64,000 bases of DNA from Xestospongia muta. Its lineage: Eukaryota > Porifera > Demospongiae > Haplosclerida > Petrosiidae. The stretch spans positions 1,217,026-1,281,025 of the forward strand of contig OY848923.1 of the NCBI GenBank assembly GCA_963693285.1, written 5' to 3'. Below the pieces are notes generated by a model. It was not told the origin of the DNA and searched no databases. It saw only the letters and a program-made list of their open reading frames with translations. The position numbers and the translations under genes are program-made. The first letter of the stretch is position 1. Every line of letters begins with the position of its first letter. Shown piece after piece: positions 24,486 through 37,178 of the stretch.

Positions 24486-24594
24486 ATTAATAAAATAAAC
24501 TATTGTTTGTAAACAACCATTTAATAAACTGTTCATTCATTCATTGATATATCCCATAAATATGACAATAAAGGAGATCATCCTTGTCCTGTGG

Positions 24595-25440
24595 ATAATG
24601 TAAGTTAATATTATGAATTAAATTATAACTGCATTGCTATTGTTATACAGAAGACAAGGGACGTTTAATATATTTAAAACTGATGAGTGTAGATTGTAGT
24701 ATGTCGCATGACATTATAAATTATAATAATTAATAATAATAATTATAGTTGACATTCAATATAATAATTTATTATATATATATTAGATAGTAAGAAATCC
24801 TGATGGTAGTTGGATAAAAAGATTGAATTAATACTATATAATCAACATTTTGATAACATCAAACAGTTGTCAGTTGATTTATCTAATACTGTAGGTAAGT
24901 AGACCTTTTGGATTCTGAATGAATTAATGTATTTACTAACCTGTAAACTGTCACAATGACATGTAGGATACAGAACACCCACTTAAATGTATTATATTGC
25001 ATTATATACACAGTATATGTGTGTGTATGTATGTACATGTATATAACATGTATATAGATCTATAATAAAATTAAATTTATCACATATTCTATTATCTGAT
25101 ATATATCACTTTATAATATTGTAAGATCAATAAGCCATTAACACTTACAGGTACTATTATATAGAGGACAAGAGAATTATATCTACAACTGAGGAGAGTA
25201 GACTGTGGAAATTAATTTATCATGTCATGCTTTAATGAATTGCCTACCTATTTAGATCAGACATTTTATACATAGTTTGATGATGAATTAGTAACGGTTA
25301 ACATTTAATGAAGAAAAGTTAATTTCTATTTTCAGACCATATTAGAAGTAAGAAATCATAATGGAGAAAAATCACATTAAACCATGTATATATTCACATA
25401 TTGATGATATTAAACTGTGGTCATTTGATACTGTGAGTAA
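24595..25440 (+). pseudogene. Decayed UBL exons downstream of K5
   Basis: Same series of worn UBL fragments as after K1: helix exon about 24640-24700, strand exon about 24785-24897 (AGAAATCCTGATGGTAGTTGG), helix exon about 25150-25215, strand exon about 25336-25435. All frames are broken. Confidence 0.65.
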
Positions 25441-26865
25441 GTTAACAATGGCAAGTTATGTATGAAGTGTAATAGTTATTGTAGTTATGTAACTACTAAT
25501 TTATTACTATATTAATAACTATTAACTATTATATATGCCATATATAGTGTATTGATAAGTAGTACCACCTATCTAACAATAATACAGTACATTAATGGGA
25601 ACACTGTTATGGTCACATGATGATCATGTGACAAGATGCTAAGGCAATATGGACATTTTGTAAGCCACACTCACTAAGAGGTGACATTGGAGGATAAACA
25701 TTGAGGAGGTGGGTGGTGCTATGGCTGTGTTGTGATGTACCAGGATTATGATAGATACAATACATAATGTCTTGTTGAAAGAGAGGAGAGGGATGAGGAA
25801 ACAAGTAATAATGACCAATTACAATAACATTCTACTACTAAAGATAACATCTATCCATTTATCTATTAGTTCAACTATTCATATCTCTTCTCCATTTCAA
25901 AGAGGTCATCTCAGTAAAAAATTCTGATGTCAGTTGGCAAAATCCTCCATACTGAGACATAAGAGTACTATTTAATTCGTTGCTTTTACTATTATGTCAT
26001 TTTTATGCATATATTGTACCTATTTGAATTTTAGTTATTTGTTTATAACAAAGTAACAAATCCAAATTTGGAGAGCCATTAATTTCTTCTGATTCAACAG
26101 TTAATGGGTGTCCATTGTTCTCAACTACCTATGTTAGTGATGGAGTATCTTTCTCTTCATTAACATAATGTTTAGAAACACATCAAGATCTACCACAAGT
26201 ACTCAATCTTGCAAAAGATCTCGATTATTTTTATTGTAAGATCTAGAGGCCTCCCATCATTTTCCATCGTGATATCAAACACAGCAACATATTGCTGACT
26301 TTGAACTTTGAACTTTGACCTAGCTATGTAGTCATCTGCATGAACCACGAGGTTTTTAGTGCAAAATGGCGAGGCACGTGATAAGCTAAACCAACACAAA
26401 CAATACTTGGACTATATGGCTTGCTAAAGTGCCAAAGAATGAGTACCTCAGTGACCTTTCTATTAGATTTATTTAAAGTGAAAATACTTACTTCAAATAC
26501 GTTAGCTTAAATCAATGTAGTTTAATTCCTTAATATTACTAATTTCATATTAAGAATATTTCGCATTAGCATTGCTATAAGAAGCTAGAGTTCCAAAAGT
26601 GTCATTTAATTTTTTCAAGTAAACACGAGCAATTCAAGCAAATTTACGTTAACGTTTTGTAAACATTTATAATGCATTATAAACAATAATATATAGACAA
26701 CATGTTGATAAATAGAAATGAGCTTGACTCTTTAAATACTGTAAGAAACTTTGCTTCACTTCCCACCGCCAAGTATTAAAATCAATTGATTTCTTTAGAC
26801 ACGAAGTGCATTTCTACGTGATCACGTGCGCTATTTCCAATCCCAATTATGTATTGTGGGGTGCA
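25441..26865. pseudogene. K5-K6 interval with a K3/K4-type 3' end and a kinase relic
   Basis: The left part to about 25880 matches the K1 flank. At about 25913-25980 the sequence switches to a copy of the last exon and 3' flank of K3/K4 (AAAATTCTGATGTCAGTTGG, then CCTCCATACTGAGACATAA). A kinase relic follows at about 26050-26300 ([10 protein letters not shown], later HRDIKHSN-like), the same as upstream of K5, and then the K6 promoter. A gene of K3/K4 type seems to have been deleted here, leaving its tail. Confidence 0.65.
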
Positions 26866-29800
26866 ATGGCTCAACAAGGTTCTCTTCAAAAGAAGCTTCA
26901 GTCTTTGTCACTGGATGATGTAAAGGAGATTGGAAAAGAATTAGGTCGTGGAGCTTATGGTGTGGTAGTTGAAGTTAGAGTGAGTGGACTGGTTTGTGCT
27001 GGAAAGACTCTACATGAAGCTATTGTACAGGTACATATACTAGCTAATGATGAAATGATCACTACATCTTGTTATCTCTTTGTAGAATGAAACATTAGTC
27101 AAGTTTGCTGAAGAGTGTCTCTGTCACAGTCAACAACGTCATCCAAACATTGTCCAGTTAATGGGTGTCCATTTCTCTCGACACTCTCGACTACCTATGT
27201 TAGTAATGGAGTATCTTCCTCTGTCATTAACACAGTGTTTAGAAACACATCAAGATCTACCACTTCAAATCAAGTATTCCATTCTTCTTGATGTTGCTAA
27301 GGGTCTCAATTATCTTCATTGTAAGAGACCTCCCATTGTCCATCGTGATCTCACAGCCAATAACATATTGCTGAGCTCTAACTTTATAGCCAAGATATCT
27401 GACCTAGGTGTATCTAGAATGGCAGACACTTTCAAACGACAACAACTTACTAAAGCACCAGGTAATGCTGTTGTGATGCCTCCTGAAGCTCTCAAGGACA
27501 ATCCAAGTTATGACCACAAGCTAGATGTCTTCTCCTATGGTTGTCTCATCCTCCATGTCTTCACACACCAATGGCCTATACCTACAGATCAATATGTACC
27601 TAGTACCAGTCCTTCTAGAATTGGATCATTTGATCTTGTCTCAGAATGGAATAGGAGATCAAAATATACCACAACAATATCTAGTGATAATCCTTTTTTT
27701 TCATTTGCCAAGTCTTGTTTAGACAATGATCCTAAGAAGCGACCTACTATGAGTGATGCTATCATATGTGCCGAACATGCTGTCTCTAGTCTACCTCCAT
27801 TGAAGAACACACTAGAGATGATGAAAGAAAACAACTTACTAACTAAACAAGTGAATCAGTTAGAGAGACAAGCTCAAGAAAATTCTTACCAATTGGAAGA
27901 AAAGGTGAAACAATTGGAAGAGGGCAAATGTCGAGTGACAAATGATCTTATAAAAGCATGGCAAGTTAAGGCAATGGCTGATGTTCGTTTAGCTACACAA
28001 GAAAAAGATATTACTGAAAAATCTAAACTTCTTCATGAAGAAATGACCAAAACTTTGGAATTACAAAAAGAAGTTACTCACTTGCAATCATCTTTGTCAT
28101 CATTACAAGTATATTAGTATATTACGAGTATATTTTTTATAATATAGTATATTTCAGTCACTACTGAAATCTAAAGATGACACTATTGAAATCCTACGTG
28201 CTCAATGTAAAGGGATTGTTCCTAGTTATCAAGTACAAAAGGAAATGATTCAACAGCTTTTAACACAAGAACTGAAGGAAGGAGATGAATGGTGAGTGAC
28301 TATTATAAAGAAATGATATGTTTAATTATTAATAGTTATAAATTATTATTTACTGGACATTATTACATCCTCAGGTACTTAGTTGATGCTGATTGGTTTG
28401 TACAATGGAAGACATATGTTGGTTATGACCCAGATCTATTTGTGGATGATATCAATATTAAATCAACCCAACCTGGTCCTGTTTATAATGGAAACTTATT
28501 AAAAGGTAACAGAAATCAATTATGTTACTTGAGTCAGTATATCTAGAACAATCTACGGCAGCGACATCATTTGTTAGTATAGTAACATATGACACTTAAC
28601 ATTAATACACTATATTGCCATTAGAGTATGATTCATGTCCATTCCTTGTACTGTAATATTGATACATATTTTAGTACATACTGACATAAATGTTTTAGGA
28701 ATTGACATTTTGGAAGTTAAAATTATAGGAATGAACATTATGAGATGTTACTTACTGGATCTACTCACTATATCTGTCTCATATAGATAATGAATCTGAC
28801 ACATTAAAAGATAATCTAGAGGAGGATGACTATACTCTACTCCCTAAACCAGTATGGGATCTGTTAGTTAGTTGGTATGGACTGTCAGTAGGATCACAAC
28901 CTATTTGTAGGTAAGTTATTATAACTTTATGTTTACTAGTTGACATACAAAGTGTGCTGGTGGTTCCTCATGTTATAAATATCTGTGTATGTTCACACAC
29001 ATTGACTTTATATGCATACAACAATCATTGAACTTGATCTTTACTGGGAATGTTAGGATAATAGACATGACTAATCATATTTGAATATCAAAGAGTTTCT
29101 ATGACCTCTCCATTTATAAAATATTACCATCTTCAAAACAATCTTAGTATAAATAAATTATTTTTCAATTATGATCTTGTTAGTTTAATTTCTTTATTAG
29201 GTATGTTATGCAGTGTAATAAAGATTTTAAAGTTGGAATATATCCTATTAAAGTCAAATTATGTGTGTATCCACAAGTTAATGAAGAAGTTTCCTTTTGT
29301 AAAGGAACTACATTAAGTAAGCACTTCTTTATACTTTCCTCTTTTATGATACACTGAAGGTATACTGAGAAGGATATATGAGTGAGTTGGCTTACTTCTT
29401 TCCTATTGAAATGTGAGACAATACCACAAATTTTTATGTTGGTCATCTAATGGAATATATCTAAAAATTACTTGTGTATGCTAAGAAAAGCTGCTTATAT
29501 GCCACAGAGTTTTAAACCTAAATGGTTATATGACAATCCTGAGGACACATAGTATACCTCTTTTGAGAGTAAATTCTTTATTATAACATGATCTCAAAAT
29601 ATCACAAATATTTCATACTCACTATGTAAATTTTTAAAGTTTGGTTTACTACCTTACTTCAGGTGTAAGCCAACTTGCTCGCTCCTAGACCTCCTCTATC
29701 TTCAGCTGATCAAAAAAGGAGAAGGGTCTAAATAGCATATCTATAATATAAATCATGTGTTTGTATTTTTATTTTCCTAAAGATACCACCATTCAGAAAA

Positions 29801-31030
29801 TGAGAGAATTGTTTAACATATCTACTGATGAATGTAGACTGTGGGTATATGAATGTGTAAAGAACGCAATAAACTACTGTACATTAGTAACAGCAGACTT
29901 AAATGATGAATCATGGGATAAAGAACTTGACGATGATGACGATGTAAGAATGAAATACATACACAGTATTGTTTACTTTTTATTTGTTCTAGGTGTTCCA
30001 TACATTGATGTTAGAAATAAGAAATCCTGATGGTAGCTGGCCAAAGAAGATTGAACTAAAACTATGTGTCTATCCGAATACTGATGATATCAAACAGTGG
30101 TCATTTGATGTATTTGATACTGTAGGTAAGTTGGTAGGTATAATAATGCACTGTTAATTTTAGTTAAGTATTGACTCCAACTCTAACATATGTGTGCTTT
30201 TAATTTGTTATATTCATTTATAGGTACTATTTTACAGAAGACAAGAGAATTATTTAATATATCTACAACTGATGAATGTAGACTGTGGTGCTGCAATTTT
30301 AAAAAAGATAGTTCTTGCTATAATACATTAAGTGATCTTGAAGAGACAGTAGCTGGTGTTTGTAGTTCTGAGAAAGAAGATATGTATTTTATGCTGGAAT
30401 CTGCACTCAACTTGGTATACTTATTATATAATCAAATCGCATTATATTCTACGTTTGTTTTAATTAGCCATTTATATTAGAAGTAAGAAATCCTGATGGC
30501 AGCTGGCCATGGAGGATTGAATTATATTTGACAGTATGTGGTGAAGTCATGTTGAAAACATTGTCATTTGGAGTATTTAATAATATTAGTAAGTATTATA
30601 AGTGAAGATAAATTGAATGTAATTATTACTTCACAGGTACTGTGATTACAAAAATGAGTCACTTAGTTAGTGCTAATGAGTGTAGTCTGTTTGAGGTTGA
30701 TGGCATTGATAAGCCCTATGCAGTAAGTAATAATTCAGTTTATAATATTATATAAATGTATGATTTTTAGGAATTGATATTATATGTTAAAAATTCAGAC
30801 GGTAGTTTGTCAAAAGAGGTTACAACAAAGTTATATAGAAATGATGCTGATACAAAGTGGTTAGTTGAAGATACATCTATTTTGGGTAAGGACATATATA
30901 TTAATAAATAAAGTCATAATGATATATTGATCATGTAGATATCATTAATCAGGAGATGTTATCAGAAAATACTAATGGAATTTATTATGTAATGACTCTT
31001 ACAAAAGAAATTTTTGAAGAAGACAACTAA
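26866..31030 (+). CDS. K6: kinase-coiled coil-DUSP-3xUBL protein
   Basis: Exons: 26866-27030, 27086-28108, 28158-28291, 28375-28505, 28787-28910, 29201-29316, 29783-29943, 29993-30125, 30224-30414, 30468-30588, 30637-30722, 30771-30885, 30939-31030. They sum to 863 codons plus stop. The kinase is intact ([32 protein letters not shown]). The coiled coil is longer than in K5 by a segment with [19 protein letters not shown] ([30 protein letters not shown]) and three UBLs with NPDGSWP linkers follow. An upstream in-frame ATG at 26806 would add 20 residues; the start at MAQQGS is preferred because K4 and K5 share it. Intron 28109-28157 is the K1-type gained intron, but its acceptor lies six codons further into the old exon. 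Confidence 0.88.
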
Positions 31031-31187
31031 TTAAAGTGATTCTTATTGAAACCTTATTACATTGTGGTTTCTTTAGTTATTTAATTAAGTTAAGTTTGAT
31101 TAGCTGTTTGTTGATTTTTGTATTTGCTAAATGACTGTACATAATTTTGATGGAAACATTATTTGATATGTTACTCTTTTTATATAT

Positions 31188-31193
31188 AATAAA
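31188..31193 (+). terminator. Polyadenylation signal AATAAA of K6
   Basis: Conserved in position with the signals after K1 and K5. Confidence 0.55.
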
Positions 31194-31364
31194 TATCTAC
31201 AGCTGATAGATTTACTTGTTATATTAAAAATGATATAATGTTTTTAGAGTTAAAAATTTGATTTAACTCATTAACTTTGCTCTACTTAATCTAAAATTCC
31301 TAACTTCTAAACTACATTATATGACATGTAATGTCACATGTAAGAGAACATTGTAATATATATC

Positions 31365-31500
31365 AAATACTGGGTTACATGTAGTAGAATACTGAGTTAC
31401 ATGTAATAGAATACTGAGTTACATGTAGTAGAATACTGAGTTATGACATGTAATAGAATACTGAGTTACATATAGTAGAACATTGTAATACAATTAATAG
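31365..31500 (+). repeat. 22-bp tandem repeat, about 5-6 copies
   Basis: Same ACTGAGTTACATGTAGTAGA unit as after K1 and K5, with one interrupted copy at about 31440. Confidence 0.8.
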
Positions 31501-31599
31501 AATAAACTATTGTTTGTAAACAACCATTAATAAACTGTTCATTCATTCATTCATTGATATATCCCATAAATATGATGATAAAGGTGATCATTCTTGTCC

Positions 31600-32435
31600 T
31601 ATGGATAATGTAAGTTAATATTATAAATTAAATTATAACTGTATTGGTATTGTTATACAGAAGACAAGGGAAGTTTAATATATTTAAAATTGATAAGTGT
31701 AGACTGTAGTATGTCACATGACATTATAAATTAGTTGACATTCTATATAATAATTTATTATATATTAGATAGTAAGAAATCCTGATGGTAGTTGGCCAAA
31801 AAGATTGAATTAATACTATATAATCAACATTTTGATAACATTAAACAGTGGTCAGTTGATTTATCTGATACTGTAGGTTAGTAGACCTTTTGAGTTCTCA
31901 ATCAATTAATGTATTTATTAACCTGTAATGACATGTAGGATACAGAACACCCACTTAAATGTCTTATATTACATTATATACACAGTATATATATGTGTAT
32001 GTATATGTATATAATATGTATATAGATCTCTATAATAAGGTTAAATTTACCACATATACTATTATCTAATATATATCACATTATGATCTTGAATAAAACC
32101 ATTAACATTTACTATTATATATTATATATTATATATATTATTATATCAGGTATTGTTATAGAGAGGACAAGAGAATTATATCTACAACTGATGAGAGTAG
32201 ACTGTGGAAATTAATGTATCATGTCACACATTAATGAATTGCCTACCTATTTAGATCAAACTTTTTATACATAGTTTGATGATGAAATAGTAATGGTTAA
32301 CATTAATGAAGAAAGGTTAATTTCTATTTTCAGACCATATTAGAAGTAAGAAATCATGATGGAGAAAGATCGCATTAAAAACATGTATATATCCACATAT
32401 TAATGATATTAAACTGTAGTAATTTGATACTGTGG
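31600..32435 (+). pseudogene. Decayed UBL exons downstream of K6
   Basis: The third copy of the UBL relic series. Strand-exon remnants with AGAAATCCTGATGGTAGTTGG stand at about 31770 and AGAAATCATGATGGAG at about 32348, both in broken frames. A run of TATTATATATTATATA at about 32110-32145 interrupts one fragment. Confidence 0.65.
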
Positions 32436-33678
32436 GTAAGTTAATGACAAGTTATGTATGAAGTGTAATAGTTATTGTAGTTATATAACTACTAATTTAT
32501 AACTATATTAATAACTATTAACTATTGTATATTTCATATATATTACATTGATAAATAGTACCACCTATCTAACAATAATAGATTGCATTAATGGGAACAC
32601 TGTTATGGTCACATGATGTATCATGTGACAAGATACTAAAGCAGTATGGATGGCTTATAAGCCACACCCACTAAGAGGTGACATTGGAATATAAATATTG
32701 AGGATGTGGGTGGTGCTTTGGTTATGTTTTGATGTACCAGGATTATGATAGATACAATACACAATGTCTTATAGGAGAGGGAGAAGGGAACAAATAATAA
32801 TGATCAATTACAATAATATTAATAACTACTAAAGATAGCATCTATCCATTTATCTATTAGTTCAACTATTCACATCTTATCTCCACTTCAAAGAGGTCAT
32901 CTCAGAGCTTCTATGACACCACTCCCACTTTATTAGAACAATCTAAAGTGATTGTTATTACAATTAGTAGGTAGTGTCACTAAATTATCTGGTTTATATA
33001 TGACGTCATACTTAGGTAGGTAGTACATTTAGTACTGAGAGGTATGTTACACTAATAATCTATTAATTTGTATATTATCCATTTCTATGTATATTTCAGT
33101 ATATTCTAGTATATTCTATTTGTAGCTCTATGTATATTTCAGTATATTCTAGTATATTCTATTTGTAGCTCTATGTATACATACTTTACACTAGATCAAA
33201 TCAACAACTCATTTAATACTCACTTGTCTCCAGATCATTTTGATGTTAATTAAGGTAGGACATTATATAAACTTGTTATTGTATTCCTTTATATCTGGTA
33301 GATTTTAATGTGAGACATGACCAACTTATTCCTAAGGTTTGTCATCAACATTATGATTGCTATAGTTTATGACTGTTAATGATCTTTTTAGGATGCAAAT
33401 TTATTCTTAGTAAGTAGCTAATCAAAATAATTGACATTATATGTTGAAAACTGTGTCTTCTTTTTATCTTATTAGTGAGAGAACAACTTACAACTGATGA
33501 GTAAAGATTGTGGGAATGGTATGATAAAAGGTACTATGTTATGATAGATTTCTTAATTGTGGGTAATACAGTAATGTTTTGAACATATATTTGTAAATGA
33601 GTGAGGTAGTTAAACATCCATAACTTAATATCTGTACTAGAACATAACCTCAAAGTAGTAGGAGTTGGATTATGTATA
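32436..33678. other. Intergenic K6-K7, copy of K1-K2 flank
   Basis: Nearly the same sequence as 4901-6096, including the worn UBL helix exon at about 33478-33535 and the tandem ATTTCAGTATATTCTAGTAT at about 33095-33165. It must hold the K7 promoter. No other gene is seen. Confidence 0.5.
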
Positions 33679-36600
33679 ATGGCAGGAAAACTTCAGACTC
33701 AACTTCAGACTCAACTTCAAAGTTTGTCACTGGATGGTGTAGAGGAGATTGGAAAGGAATTAGGTCGTGGAGCTTATGGTGTGGTATATAAGGTTAGAGT
33801 GAGTGGACTGGTTTGTGCTGGAAAGACTCTACATGAAGCTATTGTACAGGTACATATACTAGCTAATGATGAAATTATCACTACATCTTGTTATCTCTTT
33901 ATAGGATGAAACATTAGTCAAGTTTGGTGAAGAGTGTCTCTGTCACAGTCAGCAACGTCACCCAAATATTGTCCAATTAATTGGTGTCCATTTTATGAAA
34001 CAGAAAAAGTCTCGACTACCTATGTTAGTAATGGAGTATCTTCCTCTGTCATTAACACAGTGTTTAGAAACACATCAAGATCTTCCACTTACAATCAAGT
34101 ACTCCATTCTTCTTGATGTTGCAAAGGGTCTCAATTATCTTCATTGTAAGAAACCTTTCATTGTCCATCGTGATCTCACAGCCAATAACATATTGCTGAC
34201 ATCTAAGTTTATAGCCAAGATATCTGACCTAGGTGTGTCCAGAATGGCAGACACCTTCAAACGACAACAACTTTCTAAAGCACCAGGTAATGCTGTTGTG
34301 ATGCCTCCTGAAGCTCTCAAAGACAAACCAAGTTATGACCACAAGCTAGATGTCTTCTCCTATGGTTGTCTTATCCTCCATGTCTTCACACATCAATGGC
34401 CTGAGCCTACAGCTCAATATGTACCTGATCCTCAACATCCAGGTAAACACATTCTTATACCAGAGTGGAGCAGAAGAACAGAATATACCACAGCAATATC
34501 TAGTGATAATCCTTTTTTTTCATTTGCCAAGTCTTGTCTAGATAATGATCCTAAGAAACGACCTACTATGAGTGATGCTACGATATGTGCTGAATATGCT
34601 GTCTCTAGTCTACCTCCATTGAAGAACACACTAGAGATGATGAAAGAAAACAACTTACTAACTCAACAATTGCAAGAGAATGCTTGGAAAATGCAACAAG
34701 AAAAACAACAAGCACAAGACAATGCTCATCGATTGGAACATGAGAAAAAGCAAGCACAAGACAATGCTTGTCAGTTGGAACAAGAAAAAAAAGCAAGCAC
34801 AAGACAATGCTCATCAATTGGAACGGGAAAAAAAGCAAGCACAAGACAAAGCTCATCGATTGGAACACGAAAAAAAGCAAGCACAAGACAATGCTCGCCA
34901 GTTGGAACGTGAAAAAAAGCAAGCACATGACAATGCTCATCGATTGGAACAAGAAAAAAAGCAAGCACAAGACAATGCTCGCCAGTTGGAACAAGAAAAA
35001 AAGCAAGCACAAGACAATGCTCGCCAGTTGGAACAAGAAAAAAAGCAAGCACAAGATAATGTTCATCAATTGGAACACGAGAAAAAGCAAGCACAAGACA
35101 ATGCTCGTCAGTTGGAACAAGAAAAAAAGCAAGCACAAGACAATGCTCGTCAATTGGAACATGAAAAAAAGCAAGCACAAGACAACACTCATCAATTGGA
35201 ACATGAAAAAAAACAAGCACAAGACAATGCTCGTCAGTTGGAACAAGAAAAAAAGGAAGCATTAGCAGCTGTTCATAAACTGAAAGAAGAAAATAAGCAA
35301 ATATTGGATATTCTACATGAAAAGGAAGCTATATATGAACAAATGAAAGAAGAGAAAGAAGTTCTGGAGAGTATAGAAGAAGTGAAGAAACCAGTAATGG
35401 AAAGGCTGGAAAAAGAAATAGAAGAACTTCAAACAACTTTAGAAACAACAAAAACAAAAGTGAAAAATTTTGATTTTTCCCTAGAGGAGTCATCAAAGCA
35501 AAAGATGATTCAAATGAAGAAAAATTCAACGAAGAAAGACGATGAGATAAGTAAGTACTACAGTATATACAACACAATTCAAAATGTTAGTCTTTCCCTG
35601 TTACCATGGTTACAGCACATTCATTCTTATATATTAATATATATGTCTTACTAGTACCTTTGTTATCTCAATGTATTAAATTATTTTCTAGAATTACTTC
35701 AAGAAAAAAATGATGTACTTCAGCATAGTTTGAAACTTGATGGTCCAAGGTTGCTCACTCATTTCAGTGAAAGTGGAGATTCCCCAAATTATCAGATGCA
35801 GAAGGATGTTGTTTTCCATTTTATGGCACAGAAGAGAAAAAAAGGAGATAAATGGTAAGTAATAAAGACTTATAGTAATGCACATACATTATCCTCTTTG
35901 TAAAGTTACTTAGTGGATGAGAATTGGTTTGAAAAATGGAAATGTTATGTTGCAATGTTTGCAAGTGAAATAGCTTGTCATGATGATAAGGTTGATCATC
36001 CTGGTCCTGTGGATAACAAAGCTCTTTTAAATGGTAAGAATTTGAATGTAATTTTTAAATTATTAATCTTTTCAAGACAAATCTTTGCAACTGAAAGATA
36101 ATTTAGTTGAGGATGAAGACTATTCTATACTCCCTAAGCTAGCATGGGATCTTCTAGTTAATTGGTATGGACTGTCTGTAGGATCACAATATATACGTAG
36201 GTTAGTGGTATGTCTTCTTATTACCTAACATACAGTTATATATAAATATTGTTGTAGATATGTTATAGATCTTGAAACTGATGAAGATTTGGAAGTTGAA
36301 GTTTACCTACTTGAGCTACAAGTATGTCTATATCCACAACATAAGCAAATTGAGAAGTTATCCTTCAGTCTTAAAGATAATATTGGTAATTATTTTAATG
36401 TTAATAACACATTAATTCCTCACTAACATACAGGTACTGTTTTTCAGAAAGTGAGAGAGCAGTTTAGTGTTTCTACCACGGATGAATGTAGATTGTGGAA
36501 GGAATTTGATGATAACCACTTTGTTTTATTAAAAGATTTAGATCAAACTTTATTTGATCTTCGTATGAATGCAGGACAGGTATATAATTTACTAGTATAT

Positions 36601-37178
36601 ACTATAATAGATATCTATTTTCTATCTATTGTAGATGTTGATGTTAGAGACTAAACCTTTAAATTGTAGTTGGCCTTGGGAGATTAAATTTTTCTTGAAG
36701 TATTGTTCATTATCTTCAGCTTCCAACCGAGATGGACAAGTACACTTTTTTAATCCTGAAGATAGTATCAGTAAGAAATCAGTTATCACTCAATTATAGA
36801 TAGCTACAATGCAAGAATACGAGATAATACTAACATTGTATGTATATCAGTAGTAATATAACAGATAGCTAAGTATATTTCTGACATATTAAATATTTAT
36901 TATGTAGGTACTGTTGTACAATTGATGAAAGAGAAGTTTAATGTATCTGCAACTGATGAGTACAGATTATGGAAGGCTGTTCAATTTGAAGAATCAGTTC
37001 TTTTAAACCATAGTTTAGATACAACTTTATATGAAGCTGGACTTGCTAGAATTGCTGGAATTACTGGAAAGGTAAATATTATCAATTACCTGATACAATA
37101 TTATTATAAACCTTGTAGGTTTTCTATCAGCAAATTATAATGGAGGTTAAAAAACCTGATGGCAGCTGGCCAAATTGA
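33679..37178 (+). CDS. K7: kinase-coiled coil-DUSP-2xUBL, with a +1 frameshift
   Basis: Exons: 33679-33849, 33905-35550, 35692-35854, 35906-36033, 36077-36200, 36258-36385, 36434-36579, 36635-36770, 36908-37071, 37119-37178. The total of 2866 nt is one base more than a multiple of three. The extra base is in a run of eight A at 34785-34792, where sister repeat units have seven. As written the protein stops at 34910-34912; without the extra A it would have 954 residues. Kinase motifs are intact ([17 protein letters not shown]), unlike its twin K2. Then come a 13-unit 14-residue coiled coil, DUSP (YLVDENWFEKW, HPGPVDN) and two UBLs ending KPDGSWPN. A homopolymer sequencing or assembly error is as likely as a true mutation. 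Confidence 0.8.
34709..35255 (+). repeat. 42-bp coding repeat, 13 copies (K7)
   Basis: The unit encodes QAQDNARQLEQEKK with variants. The span is 547 bp, which is 13 x 42 plus one base, and the extra base is the A-run insertion at 34785-34792. Compared with K2 the array has six more units. Confidence 0.9.

Noticed and set aside
1..37178. USP protease domain that might follow the DUSP-UBL block
   Set aside because: No GLxNLGNTCFMN-like Cys box or His box is visible after any of the seven genes; all stop near the NPDGSWP-type linker or within about 110 codons of it.
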